Shown here: positions 48,919 through 60,690 of the stretch, piece after piece
Numbering within the stretch: position 1 is the first letter of the stretch
Layout of the letters: every line of letters starts with the position of its first letter
From: Rachycentron canadum
Lineage: Eukaryota; Chordata; Actinopteri; Carangiformes; Rachycentridae
Assembly: GCA_038496675.1 (NCBI GenBank)
Contig: CM076651.1
Location: 7,650,032-7,714,031, forward strand
Reading direction: 5' to 3'
DNA: 64,000 bases
Program-made: the position numbers and the translations under genes
The notes under the pieces: generated by a model
Told to the model about the DNA's origin: nothing
The model's database searches: none
The model's input: the letters and a program-made list of their open reading frames with translations, nothing else

Positions 48919-49132
48919 ATCTGAAATCACATCTGAAAGCGTGTGTTTGCAGTACAGCTGATCGTTTCTGGGTTAGGACGCTGCTGAAGTCGGGCTCCTC
49001 TCCGGGTTTAGGTCAGGCGGGCTCCCTCTGAGTGCAGTGTGGTCCACATTCACTGCGCGGCACAAAAGTATTGAATTTCATTCTTGAGGCGCCGACTAGC
49101 GCATCTTTAGCTCCACTGCTTCCGCTCCTTGC

Positions 49133-49137
<5 letters not shown>

Positions 49138-49188
<51 letters not shown>
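49138..49188. repeat. (TC)n microsatellite, about 25 units
   Basis: The longest CT run in the window; possible GAGA-type or H-DNA-forming tract in a promoter-like setting. Confidence 0.96.
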
Positions 49189-49192
<4 letters not shown>

Positions 49193-49276
49193 GTTTGAAT
49201 ACTTGAGTCTTTTAAGTTCTGCAGCAGAACCTGCATCAAAGAAGACGCTCCCCTGCTGCGCATGCATGTGTTTCAG

Positions 49277-49278
<2 letters not shown>

Positions 49279-49336
<58 letters not shown>
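49279..49336. repeat. (AC)29 microsatellite
   Basis: Fifty-eight bases of uninterrupted AC, the longest dinucleotide array in the window and probably highly polymorphic. Confidence 0.97.
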
Positions 49337-49338
<2 letters not shown>

Positions 49339-49560
49339 AGGCCTCACTTCTGACGTGTATGCGCTGTTCGCCGTTCAATGATCTCCTCGGATCATCCCTC
49401 GGGTCATTTCGACTCGTTCGGTCGGAGTCGCTTTTCTTTATATGTTTATCATTACCGCGTTGGTTGCAGTTAGACGCATTGATTCATGGGTAATGAAAGC
49501 ACAGGGCCGAGCCAGCTGCCTTCGTTTTCAGGCTCCTCTTTAATCCGGGCTCGGGTTGTT

Positions 49561-50364
49561 GTGTTTCTCAGAGCAACACAACTAAGTCTGCAAGATGAAA
49601 ACGAAGCCACCGAAGCATTCTGGGTTTGTTTTTGTTTTGTTTTTTTATTATTATTATTACATTTTTAACTTTAAAAACACATCTGTAGCACTTTCTGTCA
49701 GTTATCAGCCATCAACTTCGTTGGTGCCAGGAAATCCTCCTCCAGCAAAACACATTTAGTTCCCTTAGGTATTGAATAACTTCTGCAATGGGTTGTTATT
49801 GACAGTTAATCAACAGAAACATTTTAGTTATTAAAACGTATTCTTGAAAATGACTGAAAACATATTAGCCTTTACTAATATCTTTAAAATTTGTGTTACT
49901 GCAGAATACATGGTTTTATAGACAGTTGTTTTTGATGGAGGTTTTTTTTTTTAACAGACATTTTATTATTCTGATTGGGGAAACTTGAACTGCAGTCAGA
50001 GGTACAAATGAAAACAGATAAAACCCGCACAAGTGCAAAAACATTGGCCACCCAACACAATAAAACACAATACTGTCAATGTGACCAAAATCCACTTATT
50101 TGGAGTTAATTAATATTTACACACACAGATCTAATGGACCACCAGTGAAACCATTTGAGACTTAATCATAACATTTATAATTGAGAGTGTGTGAAAGTGA
50201 GGGCGCTGTGACATATCAATAACATACTTATAATTACATACTCACAGTTGTCATGTTATTTACTAAAGATGGTATTAAAAGGATACAGGACAAACACTGT
50301 TCACCAAAGAACAGAAAAAAAAACTCTTATTGTTTTTATCGTTGAACACTGATCAGCATCTGTT
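49561..50364. other. AT-rich non-coding DNA, no gene seen
   Basis: Composition falls back to AT-rich. TTTTTTATTATTATTATTAC lies near 49640. 49800-49855 has faint family C resemblance (GACAGTTAATCAACAG) too weak to call. Confidence 0.5.
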
Positions 50365-50699
50365 GATCTACAGCACTTTGATGAATTCATTATTGAGTTG
50401 ATTTTCTTAAACCAAAATGCCAAACATCCTCAAGTTCCAGCGTCTCTAAAACCTGGTGATTTGCTGCTTTCTTCTGGTTTATATCATTGTGAACTGAGGA
50501 TCTTTGAGTTGTGGACAATTAGCGAGAGAGAAGATATAATATGAAGACGTTGCTCTCTGCTCTGTGAAATTGTCTATTTTCTCTATTTTTTTGATATTCT
50601 ATTGACCAAATGATTAATCAGTTAGTGTAGAAAATAAAAAGAGGAAGAAGATGATAAATAAGATTAATTGCTTGCAAATTTAATCATTTGTTACAGCCC
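50365..50699 (+). repeat. family C interspersed repeat, longest copy in the window
   Basis: Contains AAAATGCCAAACATCCTC, AGTTCCAGCGTCTC, TTGCTGCTTTCTTCTGG, TTATATCATTGTGAACTG, TTTGAGTTGTGGAC, GAAATTGTCTATTTTCTC, ATTGACCAAATGATTAATCA and the terminal TAATCATTTGTTACAGCCC. It corresponds to a small non-autonomous, probably hAT-like teleost element. It is collinear with the inverted copy at 33.35-33.5 kb. Confidence 0.83.
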
Positions 50700-52902
50700 G
50701 ACACTTGTCAAAACTCTGTACATTAGTCATTATTCAGAAGAAAGAATAAAACCATTCACTTATCTTTAACAGATTTTCATAAATCATTTCTGAACCAAAA
50801 TGAACCACCAATGAAAAGTAACTGATTTCTAATAAAGCCTGAATTGTAATATTACAAATTGTAATTAATTTACTTATGAACGGTCACATGTTTAACCCTT
50901 TCATTTGTCTTCAGGTATATTTGTCACAAACAATTTGTCAAATAAAGTAATCAATGAGTCAGTAGCTGTAAATGCTAATATGTTGTCTATAAATTGATGT
51001 AGTTCAATCATTCATTTGTAGATTTATTCATGACTACATTAAAACCAGGGACACCACAGGAACCAGTTGTTAGCTAGAGATTAGCTGTCATTCAATATTT
51101 ACCACCACTAACTGCCAGGTGCTACTAAACCAATTGAAAAAAGCTCATGTTAGCTTGACACATACTAAAGCCTCAACATGCAAAGATGTTTCATAGGTTT
51201 TATTGGTGCAACCCAATCCAGCAGCTCACTAGTTTGAAACTAGTTCATAGTTACTAGGAAGCAAGGAGGAACTTTTCATTCAGCCATAGTTGGTTTATGA
51301 AGATGCCCTAATATCCTGCAGCCCACTTCAAGGGGCAAAGTGGTCGGACAGTCCTCCGGAGGGGTCGTGCTGATTAATTAAATAACTAAAAGAAAGTGTC
51401 AAGCTTGAGGAGGATTTACAATCCACAAATTATTTATAAATGGTTTTAAATGAATAAATCTCATGACCAAGCTATAAAGCATTAGCAAATGATTTGTTTA
51501 CCATTAATCAACCCATTTATTGCAGCTTATAAACCTTTCACATTTCAGAAGTACTAACATATGGCTGGTCATTATCAGTCATTATTAGGATGCATTATGT
51601 TACAGAAACAGAAAAGCACTGAAACTGTTGGTTTACAGTTTGTAACAATTAGCTCGCATGACAGATAAAGCATTTAAAGGTTGACAGTGACTGTCTTTAT
51701 TCTTGCATGAATTTAATATGTACAGGCATCTGCGTCTACTTTAATGTTCACCTTAATTGTCACAATCTGAAGGAGTTTGTGTATTGCACATCGATAAGTC
51801 GAATGCAGTCACTTTCTCACAAAGTAGCTATTTAGATATATTTATTGTTTTCCCTCCTCTCCTGAATGATTCAAAAAAAGCCATTAAGGCTCAAACATCC
51901 CATTATTTAAACAGCTACTTACAGTCACATGTGTTGGCCACAATTAACAATCTCGTGTAGCCTCATGTTTTTTGTTTTTTTTTTCTCAGCTTGTGTGTGC
52001 AACATCCATGAGAAACTGACAGATATGAAAAACTTGTCACCATGTTTAAAGGCCAAATAGCAAATAAATCAAAATGAATTGTGCTCCAGAATGTCTTGGA
52101 ATAAAACAGGTGGGGTGTAATGTTGCTCACAGAGGCTAGAAACTCTTATAGAGCAGATGAGATCCAGTTTTTTATAGGTATTCAGTATTCCTGATCATAT
52201 TTATGGCTATGTATGCTCCTGCCAGGGTGGTGATGCAGTGCAGACAGAGGGAACCAGGCTAACAGGACTCATAATGAAAGCATAGAGAGAGCTGCAAGTC
52301 AGCAAACCACAACAAATATGTCTTCAACAGAGGATCTTCAGTTTTCCAGTGAAGCTGACAAGCATGTGACAGTGCTCACAATGATAGTTTTGTGAGCTTA
52401 ATAATATATTCAAAGCGCGGGTCAAAGATTTAGATGTTTACAAACAGATGAAATCCTGGAGCAGGTCTCACAACATGTTCTTTATGATTAATAAATCAAA
52501 AGAAGCCTCTCATCACATTTTAATGTTTAGTTGAGAATTTGGAGTTTTAGTATACACGCGACTGTGAACCATATCATGCAAATGCTAACTGAGTATGATC
52601 CAGTTGTCTGAAAGAGGAAATGCTGTTCACTCAAAGAATGAGCAGTTTGTTTGAACATCAACATTTTTCCTTTGCTGTTAAGTTTTGCCACTTTCTTTAA
52701 CACATCTGATATCAATACACAGATTCACCTGTCTCTTCTCTGTACAATGTTTAGAAGTGTGTTTACACGTACTGTACCGTCCTTGCATGGAAGGGTGAAA
52801 GTAACACGTTTGAAATGGAAAAAACACCTTAAATCCAGTAAATCACTTTGTAAACAAAGCTGGTGGTCGGGCAACACTGTGCAAACAGCAGATGATGGTA
52901 TA

Positions 52903-52936
52903 CATCTGTGATTGCATTTTACTGTAATCACAGATG
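52903..52936. repeat. short perfect-like inverted repeat (hairpin)
   Basis: CATCTGTGATTGCA, a 6-base loop TTTTAC, then TGTAATCACAGATG: 13 of 14 stem positions pair in the DNA. It resembles a small cruciform; as RNA the stem is only 14 bp, too short for a typical microRNA precursor. Confidence 0.8.
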
Positions 52937-53121
52937 GACCAGTGATATGCAACATGTTACATAACCCAAACATCAGCGAGAAATTAATGAGATAAAGTAA
53001 TGAAGCGTTAAGAGAAGGTGACTGGTTATGTCGCAGTGTATTGTTTATCTATCTCTCTGTCTATCACCACACACACAGTCATCCATACTTTTGGAAGTGG
53101 TGATAGAGGTTACATTAGCAG

Positions 53122-53248
53122 CAGGTCGGGACAGGCACTTTGTTCTGGGTGCTGTGGGACCAGGCCGCAGAGTTCTGGGCATCGGGCCATGAATCTGTCT
53201 GGCCCAGTGTCCTGCCTGGCAGCACTGCAGCTCTCCGCAGATGTAAAG
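53122..53248 (+). other. possible 127-nt exon or GC-rich conserved block
   Basis: Acceptor-like TACATTAGCAG ends at 53121 and a donor AAAG/GTAACT follows 53248. The interval is markedly GC-richer than its flanks and two forward frames are open through it, one starting QVGTGTLFWVLWDQ. Having two open frames weakens the coding case, and no family is recognised. The polypyrimidine tract is poor. Confidence 0.15.
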
Positions 53249-54238
53249 GTAACTGCAGGTGGCCTTCACAGAATTAAGCATAGCTTAACAGTACAGTAAC
53301 CTCTCCGGTCTCATAGCCGTGGACTTTTATTAGAGTAGATGTGTGCGTTTACCAACGTGTGCACTTTGTTTGACTATGGATGATGGTGTTTTTTAATGTT
53401 TATTGTTTCAGCATAAACTATTGACACTTTCTATTAATATTATTCCTTTTTTTTGTGCACACGTATTGACAAAATCCAGCAGAGTAATTTAAAAGCCATT
53501 CAACCTTAATGTAATAATGCATAGGCTCAACATCACAAATGATTTCTGTCAAGTGTAGCATTAAGTATTGAGATTGTCCAACCATTGGAACTGCCAGCAA
53601 ATAACAGCTAGAGGACAGGTTCACGAACTCAAAGACTAACTGAAGACATTAGTTAGGTGCCCATATAAAATGCTGAACAGGTTTTGCTGGCTGTAACCAT
53701 TCCTCCTGTTCCTCAAGCAATTTCAGCAGAAATGATGGGGAACAAAATATATGTTCCCTGTTTTGTGTACATTACAAATTTTATCTGTAGCTAATATGAG
53801 GCTTCAGCACTTTCATTTAGATGCAACCTGTCAATATTTCTGATACAGAATTTCCTTATTCCTCTATTTTCCTGTACAGTGTTTCTGTGCTCCATTGAAG
53901 GGTTAGCAATACATTCAGGGAATTGTGTTCTTTCAAAGACCCATCTGCTGAAGACTCACATTAACTTCACTTAAACTTCTATATGCCTTTTAACACACAT
54001 TATGAAATATGGCCAGTATGGATATGAGGAATTATTGTAGCAAGCAAAAGCCATTTTAATGTGGATATGAACACTTTGCCATTGTTTAAGGTGAATTTCA
54101 ATAATGGGGAACTTATAGTTTCCTTCAACACCCCTTTACACAATGTTGGGATGTCCCAGATGATTTCTCTTGAGAGAAACATGATCAAATCTTTGGTTAT
54201 TATCAGTCCAGCAGCACTAGACTGTCAATCTTGTCACC

Positions 54239-54690
54239 ATAGACTATATATATAAGTGGATAGACAGTCTGGCTGAAAAGTAAAACTGCTGAAGAGCCTT
54301 AAACCTGCATTCTATCTAATGACCATTGGGGGGCGAGTCCACTGGTTGCAAAAAGTAAGGAACAGTATAGTATAGAAGTCTAGTACATTTTCCAAACCAG
54401 TTTATGGTCCCACTCCCATATTAAAATTATGGTCCCGTTTAGAGGAAAATAGACAAACAAGCAGGATATGCAAATATGGGCGTGGCTACTCCGTGAGTAA
54501 CAGACTATGCTAAGGATGGCAACCTGTCGGAGAAAGCAGAGAGGAGGTCAGATCCACCCCTTACTCCTCCTTAGTTCCACCTTCTTGTCCAAATATGGTT
54601 TAAAAAATAAATAAATAAATAAGATTGTGGAATTACAAACCCGAGGCTTTAAAATGCTAGTTCACAAACCAATGGGTGATGTCGTGTTGG
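54239..54690 (+). repeat. interspersed repeat, family A, uninterrupted copy
   Basis: Begins AGACTATATATATAAGTGG. Continues AAACCTGCATTCTATC, GACCATTGGGGGGCGAGTCC, GGTTGCAAAAAG, TATAGAAGTCTAG, AGTTTATGGTCCCAC, AAATTATGGTCCCG, GGGCGTGGCTACTCCGTGAG, CCCGAGGCTTTAAAA, TTCACAAACCAATGGGTG. It is collinear with 18.9-19.4 kb and lacks the nested insertion there. A small (AAAT)n at 54603-54622 has expanded within it. Confidence 0.85.
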
Positions 54691-57600
54691 GTTGCCATTT
54701 ACTTGTTACTAATCCTTCCACCCACTGACGAGAGAAACAAATGTGCAAATCTGAAACAAGGGGTTAATGTTAAAATATGAGATTCAACAAAAGTTGAATT
54801 AAAAACTCTTCACAGTCAGAAGTACTGGTCTTTGATCAGACTGAAACAAATCTGCAAATATCTAATGTAGAGATTTGTGGCCAAAGACGGACTGACTGGG
54901 ACCATGTCAGACAAAAAATCCCTTATAGAGACTGTTGCCACTACCCATGTTTACAAACCAATCTGAATAAAACATGAAATAATGCAGAATGCATAAGGGT
55001 AATGCTAAAAAAATATCTATCTGTCATATTTATGTCAAACTCGCTGTAGCCCTTTTTTCCTGTCCCTGATGCACTTCATCGTCCCCCCCTGTGATTTTGT
55101 GTTTTTTTGATGCAAAGAATTGCATCTTTAAGGCTTTTATTACGCTTTTATTTCTTCTTTCCTTTTATTGTTTTCCGACAATTTTCAGACCACAACAGCT
55201 GATGTATGACGGAAGGTGATGACACATTTCTGCTTGTATTTGTTTTTGTTTTGTTTTTTTCCATCCACATCACAGCACAATCATTCAAAAGACATTCATC
55301 GCACCATCTGATGTGCCTCAAAATCTGATATCACGCAGTCTGACACAGATTGCGATGGAGACCCTCTATATTCATCTCAGACAGTGTGATGCACAGTTAA
55401 CTTGTTAGATGTTACCACACAGTCCGTAGGCACATAAATCCAACCAACAGTTCCTTTCATGTTACAATATGTGCCTCCTTTCCTTCTTAGCTAAAACAAT
55501 CTGCTTATAATGTAAGATCGTATGCTTATTTGATGCATCAGTAAAAGGATTATTTTAAATGTCATCATAAATACTAGCTCTAGCGCTTGATCCAAACAGA
55601 TTTATATGTGGTTTATTTATCAAAGCACACACTGTGACATTTCATTTATAATTCATTTCTGCTTGCAATAAAAAATGTTAAGTCAAGTTTCTTCCTGTTG
55701 CCATTCATCACAAGTACAGTAGGTCTCGAAGGATTTCACAGGGATCAAGCCCTCCAATCAATCACACAACAACATTGTGTAAAACAGTAATGCAGCAAAA
55801 TGAAACACAGCCAGTACAAAGCACAGGACATGAAGACATAATGAGTGAGAAGAGTTGGTATTACTCCTGAGAAGGACCATGTTTGATGAGGGGATGATGG
55901 GGAAGCCTTTAAAAGCACAGGGTGAAACAAATCAAATGCACACTGTTTACATTTGCCAGATTTACAATTAAATTAATATAAGTTATAGATTCTGAGATGT
56001 ATTTGCACAAATGACTGTGCTTTTAATTATAGTCATAAACCACAGCACCAAACATCTAGTATAGTATATGTGGTAATGAGGTGATTAATAGCATTGCTTT
56101 ATGTAAATATACTCCCATAAGGGCTTCTGCACTGTACCCCACTGGCTTCCACTTTAACCTGTGGCAGACATTTTGAGACTTTAATGCTACATAGCCTATA
56201 ATCTATCACAGGCAAAACTATTTATCAACTTATTGAATTTGAGTATATGCACCTTTTTTCTTTGTTTTAATACAGTAGTTGAAAAATTATCCGTTTCATT
56301 TTTGTATTGTTGGTCAGATAAAAACAAACTAACAACTTTGGGACATTTTATCAGTAGTATTAAGTAAATCATTAATTTATTTATGAAAATGGGAGTTGAT
56401 TACAGCCCTGATTAAAACAGTAACATTGAACACTGAATCACTGCAATCTTTGCAACAACAATATTCATACAATAACACAAAAGAAAATTAATTCAGAGTT
56501 TCTCTATCTTGGCTCTTACATAATCTCATTTTATGAAGAAAACAGTTGGCAGTAATAAACGATTATATTAGAATATTTACTGTAACAGTGACGAGGGGCG
56601 GTGTATGGTTTCATACTGCTCTTTGTCAAACTGTAAAATAGCAGCGAATTTCATTTAATATTTATTATATTTGCTCTTGGTCCTGTTCCTGTCAACCCTC
56701 TGTCTGCATTTTCCTCCTCTGCCCCAACTAGGTGTACAGCTGTGCAACAAACTAAACACACAAACAACAAAGGAAGGAAGGCTGCACATTAAACACTGTG
56801 AAGCAGTGAAGAAAGAATAACAATAATAAATGAGAAAAGATGAGTTGTTAGGATCATTGTTAGGATAAAGACACAGTCGAAACAGTAACAAGGAAAGTGG
56901 TTTCACAAATGTCAAATTGCCCTTTGTGTCATGAGGAAAATTCAACATTAAAATCCTTTAAAATCCTACAACACTGAGACTAATCTGGTGAACATGCACA
57001 TAGAGTTAAAGATGAAAGAGTAAAACACATAACACACCAACAGGGTCAGAAGTAGTGACATATGAGCCTCAGTCAGCTGATTAGTATAATGGCTAGTTTG
57101 GTTAGCTGTAACCTTTTTGCATAAAAATTTAATGTACAAATTGCCAACGACAAAGCAGCTCAAATGAAAAGAGCACCCAACTTACTGTTGATGCAGGGGC
57201 GTTTTGGAAGTAGAGAAAAGATAACCTGCCAACATGACAAAATATTTGTTAAACAGCAGCTGTGTTGCTACTAGCAACAGTACTAAGTACCCAACTTAAA
57301 CCAACTGTTGGTAGCAGAATAACTCATTGCGCAGACCTGTGCAGTCATGAAATGAGAGAACATGTTCAGTTTAAAACTGGATCTGAACACATCCATCCTT
57401 TCACTTATTCAACTCATTCCAACTTTTTTTTTTTTCTTTTTAGTTGCTCTTTAATGTATTAATACAGCTGCTTGGCCTTGGGAAAATAAGTAATGATAAA
57501 CCTTGGCTAAAATTATTAATTTCTAACGTTCAGGTCTGGCCTGTGCATCATCCAGAACTTACCAAGGATATTGGTAAAATATTGATGAGCACCCTAGGAA

Positions 57601-57705
57601 AGTAAATTTAATGGCAGTGCTTGAGAGAAAATAAAAAGTTTTAGTTTTTTTTTTTAAAGAGGTAATCAGTGGTACTTGGGATTGATCATAGTTCTGTCAA
57701 TAACT
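54691..57705. other. AT-rich non-coding DNA, no gene seen
   Basis: Short frames only. A GATGCAA-AGAA-TTGCATC dyad at 55109-55126 has octamer-like halves. T12 near 57424. Nothing else is identifiable. Confidence 0.5.
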
Positions 57706-57955
57706 TGGTATTTCGGGACATATGATTGTTCGATTTCAGGCTGAGAGTCTCATGAGAAGATTGATACCTTTTTCAAGTGTCTGCCAGCAGCCAGATAGCT
57801 TAGCTCAGTATCGCATAAAGCCTGGAAATGAGGATAAATAGCAATAAGAACAACAACAAAAAAAAAAAACAAAAGCCTATGGCTCATCTAAAGCTCATTG
57901 ATTAACATGTTATATCTTGTTCATTTAATTTGTACAAAAATTAAACAGACCCCCT
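57706..57955 (+). repeat. interspersed repeat, family B, most complete copy
   Basis: Contains GAGAAGATTGATACC, TGCCAGCAGCCAGATAGC, TTAGCTCAGTATCGCATAAA, GCCTGGAAATGAGG, an A12 tract (57859-57870), CATCTAAAGCTCATTGATTA, ACATGTTATATCTTGTTC and ATTTGTACAAAAATTAAAC. It bridges the 5' half seen at 38.3 kb and the 3' half seen at 6.9 and 16.2 kb. Confidence 0.8.
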
Positions 57956-59886
57956 GTTTCCAATCTTGATGCCAAATATCAATCTATTATTTTATTGAGA
58001 GAATCCAATATTCACTTGATGAGCTTTGCGAACTTACCATTTTCTTTTAGAATGAATTTTCACTTCTGCCCTCGTAGATGCTGCTTTTTTTCCCCATCCT
58101 TTCCTTCATCCATTGCCACAGTTTATCTAGGATGACTATGTTGCCTGCCATACATTGTGTGAACGTAATCCACTTCAGAGAAATGTTTGCAGCTGCAGCC
58201 AAGAGTCATTGTTATACATTGAGACAGCCTATCTGGAAGAAGCCACCAAACCGCCTTAACAATCACAGCGTGCAGGATAAGTCATGTTTGGTTTTAATCC
58301 TCAGAGGCAGCTGCAGTCAGAACACAACTACAATGCATTTTATAGCAGATGAACCTGTGACGTGTGGGAGAGAAGGCTGCCTAAGATGAACCCACGAAAA
58401 TATTTCACACGTAAATTATGTTTATTCAACAGGATTATCAATGGCCAGCTACAGAATAAAAGCCTTTGAGGTTATATTAGCAGAAATAAGATTTAGCTAC
58501 TGTCAGAATGCAGATGCATGTGCAGTAGCATTTACATGCAGCATCCCATAATTGTGCTCAGATGTACCCTCTTGGACACAAAATTTCAAATAGAGTTATG
58601 GCTTGGTCTGAACATGCAAAAAGTATATTCAGCATACCAGCTTATCATAATTGCTTTTGCTTGTGATATTCTTTACCAGTCGATCAAAACTAAACCGCCT
58701 TTACTGTTGAGGAAAACTCGGTTTGTGTTCTTGCTGCTTCTATAGGAAGATTAGAAAACAGCAAACAAAATATATTTGGTATACAACAGATAAACCTGCC
58801 AGCTGATATTTACTCATGAAAATATATATAAGTCTAGATTAATAACAGCCAACAGTAAGAGAAAACGCGTCTGATCTTTAGCTTTAGCTTGTCCCCCATG
58901 AAAGGATGACAAGATCTCCAACTGCCTCATCTGAACTTATTGTGGGTAAACATCCATGCAAATATCTGTAAAAGTTGCAAAATGCCACATATGAATAATG
59001 AATGAATTAGTGTAAACACTAACAACCTCATGTGGGCACCTGCTAGTGTTTCTCATCTCGTTGTTTTTTTTTTTTTTAATATGATCTGTGGTTCCTGTTT
59101 CCACTGGCCCATGCTGTCACGTACGGGTTAAAGTTGTCCTGTGACATTAATTGATTAATTAATGAAGTTTGGTGTAGTGACTGGGTTTGTTTATTTAATA
59201 GTACCTTTTTTTAACAAATTGATAAATGACATATGTTCTTCCATTTAATTTCAAATAAAATATCAGTGAATTGCTTTGTGAGGTTCTCAGATCATCATTT
59301 GCTTCAATGTTTTGATGCTGAGATGTTGGATTTATGTTGTGTGTGTTTTGTTTTAGGTTAGAGTGTGTTTTCAGACTCCAGCCAGCAGCTGTTTTCCTGT
59401 CTGCTATAAATAGAAAGTGTGCTGTCTTCAGCACTGATCGTGGACAGTAAAAAAAAAGAGATGATGTGAGTACCTGCTTCATTATAGGACATACATAGGA
59501 CATGTTGTAATATAGAACTGGCTTTGAAACATCAAGCAATGATGCATGAACTGACTCTGTACATGCATTTCTCATATTTTCTCCATGTAACTGATTTCAA
59601 TTCATCTGTGGCATAAACACATGACTGTCTAATGAACCCACCTCTCTTTCAGTTTTTATTAATTCAGTTGGTGGATGATGCTACTCTTTTCAAAAACTTG
59701 AGAATTGAAATAAATGAATGAACGTACTTTGACTTTGCTACATTTGTCTAAATCGCAGTTAATTACTTGCCTTCACAGACCATTACCCATGTCCATAAAT
59801 AAATATCAAATTAAAAGTCATATCTAGTAATTTACAATATTTAGAAAAACTATTTGAGTCGAACATTAGATATTAACCCAAGTGAA
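57956..59886. other. AT-rich non-coding DNA, no gene seen
   Basis: A 103-codon plus frame at 58078-58389 and a 126-codon minus frame at 59195-59575 have no domain. T14 at 59064-59077. AT-rich dyad TTAATTGATTAATTAAT near 59146. Confidence 0.5.
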
Positions 59887-60046
59887 GCTAGAACTAGGGT
59901 GACACAGCGGTGCAGTGGTTAGCACTGTCGCCTCACAGCAATAAGTGTGGAGCCTGTGTGGAGCCCAATGTCAGCTGGGATTGGCTCCAGCCTCCCTCTG
60001 ACCCTGACGGATAAGTGGTATAGATAATGGATTGAGGCTAGAACTA
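59887..60046 (+). repeat. family F insertion with 10-bp target-site duplication
   Basis: The element body is 59897-60036: GGGTGACACAGCGGTGCAG, GGTTAGCACTGTCGCCTCAC, AGCAATAAGTGTGGAGCC, then CAGCTGGGATTGGCTCCAGC and GGATAAGTGGTATAGATAAT. It is flanked by identical GCTAGAACTA at 59887-59896 and 60037-60046. The middle found in longer fish copies (hundreds of bases) is absent. The perfect flanking repeat implies that this short derivative was itself the inserted form. Confidence 0.87.
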
Positions 60047-60489
60047 CCAACATTTACAGTTTGGAAACCAGTTGTATAAGTTTAAAACCAAACTCCTCAT
60101 TAAACCATCTTTAAGGTACATGAAAACATTGCATAAATACCTTAAACAGGGAACTTTGAAAGTAAATGTAACTTTGAAGCTTATACATCTTTCCTCTTCC
60201 TGCTATAGTGAAACAAGCCACATAGAAATAGAAATAGAAAGATCTAGTGATCCTCTGCCCTGTAATATCTCAAATTAATATTGGAAGAGTAAACAGTGGC
60301 TGCACAGTCTTTCTCCCACCAACCAAACCCTCCTCCAATTACTTCCTTGTCTCTCCTTTCCCCTATTCTCATTTGTTACATCCTCTGTGACCTTTCTGTT
60401 GGATGTGACAGCAGTCAAACGTCACTGTGTGAGCATATCATTGATAGAGGGATGGAGGTCATTACCAGCAGTTATCTTGAGGAATGCTT
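60047..60489. other. non-coding DNA, no gene seen
   Basis: Short frames at 60072-60278 and 60296-60508 lack domain content. AGAAATAGAAATAGAAAG near 60223. Confidence 0.45.
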
Positions 60490-60690
60490 TATTCCCCTAG
60501 AAAGCTAAGGCCAGAGCCCAGCCAGGAGAGTTGGTTTAATTACTGACCGAGCCTAATTGTCTCCCTGTATGGGGCTGTGATGTAGGCAGGAAGTGACACT
60601 TAAGGCTAGACTTACTCTGCTGTCTGCCCTTTGTGTCAGTCCCATTAACCTTTCCCTTCTGCCTTCCTCTCGATCTTTTTATGTTCAATT
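60490..60690. promoter_or_regulatory. candidate conserved non-coding element
   Basis: Non-repetitive, balanced sequence with GGTTTAATTACTGACC and GAGCCTAATTGTCTCCC, i.e. two homeodomain-type TAATT cores about 20 bases apart. It lies in a run of similar blocks up to 63.3 kb. Confidence 0.27.

Larger units (their letters stand above)
47606..49560. promoter_or_regulatory. GC/CpG-rich promoter-like region with clustered microsatellites
   Basis: Composition changes sharply from the rest of the window: CpG is frequent (CCCCGCCGATCGC near 47742, CTCGTTCGGTCGGAGTCG near 49414, GGGCGCTTTAAAC near 48870) and six long simple tracts cluster within 1.4 kb. Such CpG-dense patches in fish usually mark transcription starts. 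A consensus donor on the minus strand (47791-47792) would end a non-coding first exon of a leftward gene; an acceptor-like TTTGTTTCCACAG (48717-48729) and donor-like CAAGTGAGT (about 47811) on plus also exist. No clear TATA box, Kozak start or protein domain identifies the gene. Long frames here are translations of CT, CA and poly-C tracts. Confidence 0.45.
50700..54238. other. non-coding DNA with hairpin and a GC-rich patch
   Basis: Mostly AT-rich without identifiable genes. 51330-51385 has a short GC-rich dyad (AGTCCTCCGGAGGGG). A hairpin lies at 52903-52936, and 53120-53250 is a GC-rich patch with splice-like edges; both are entered separately. Confidence 0.45.

Noticed and set aside
49013..49493. 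Frames of 84-153 codons over the CT and CA arrays
   Set aside because: Leu-Ser and Thr-His runs come directly from dinucleotide repeats.
49486..49668. ATG with an MGNES start, resembling a myristoylation signal
   Set aside because: Poor start context, ends in a T-rich hydrophobic run, no domain and no splice donor in frame.
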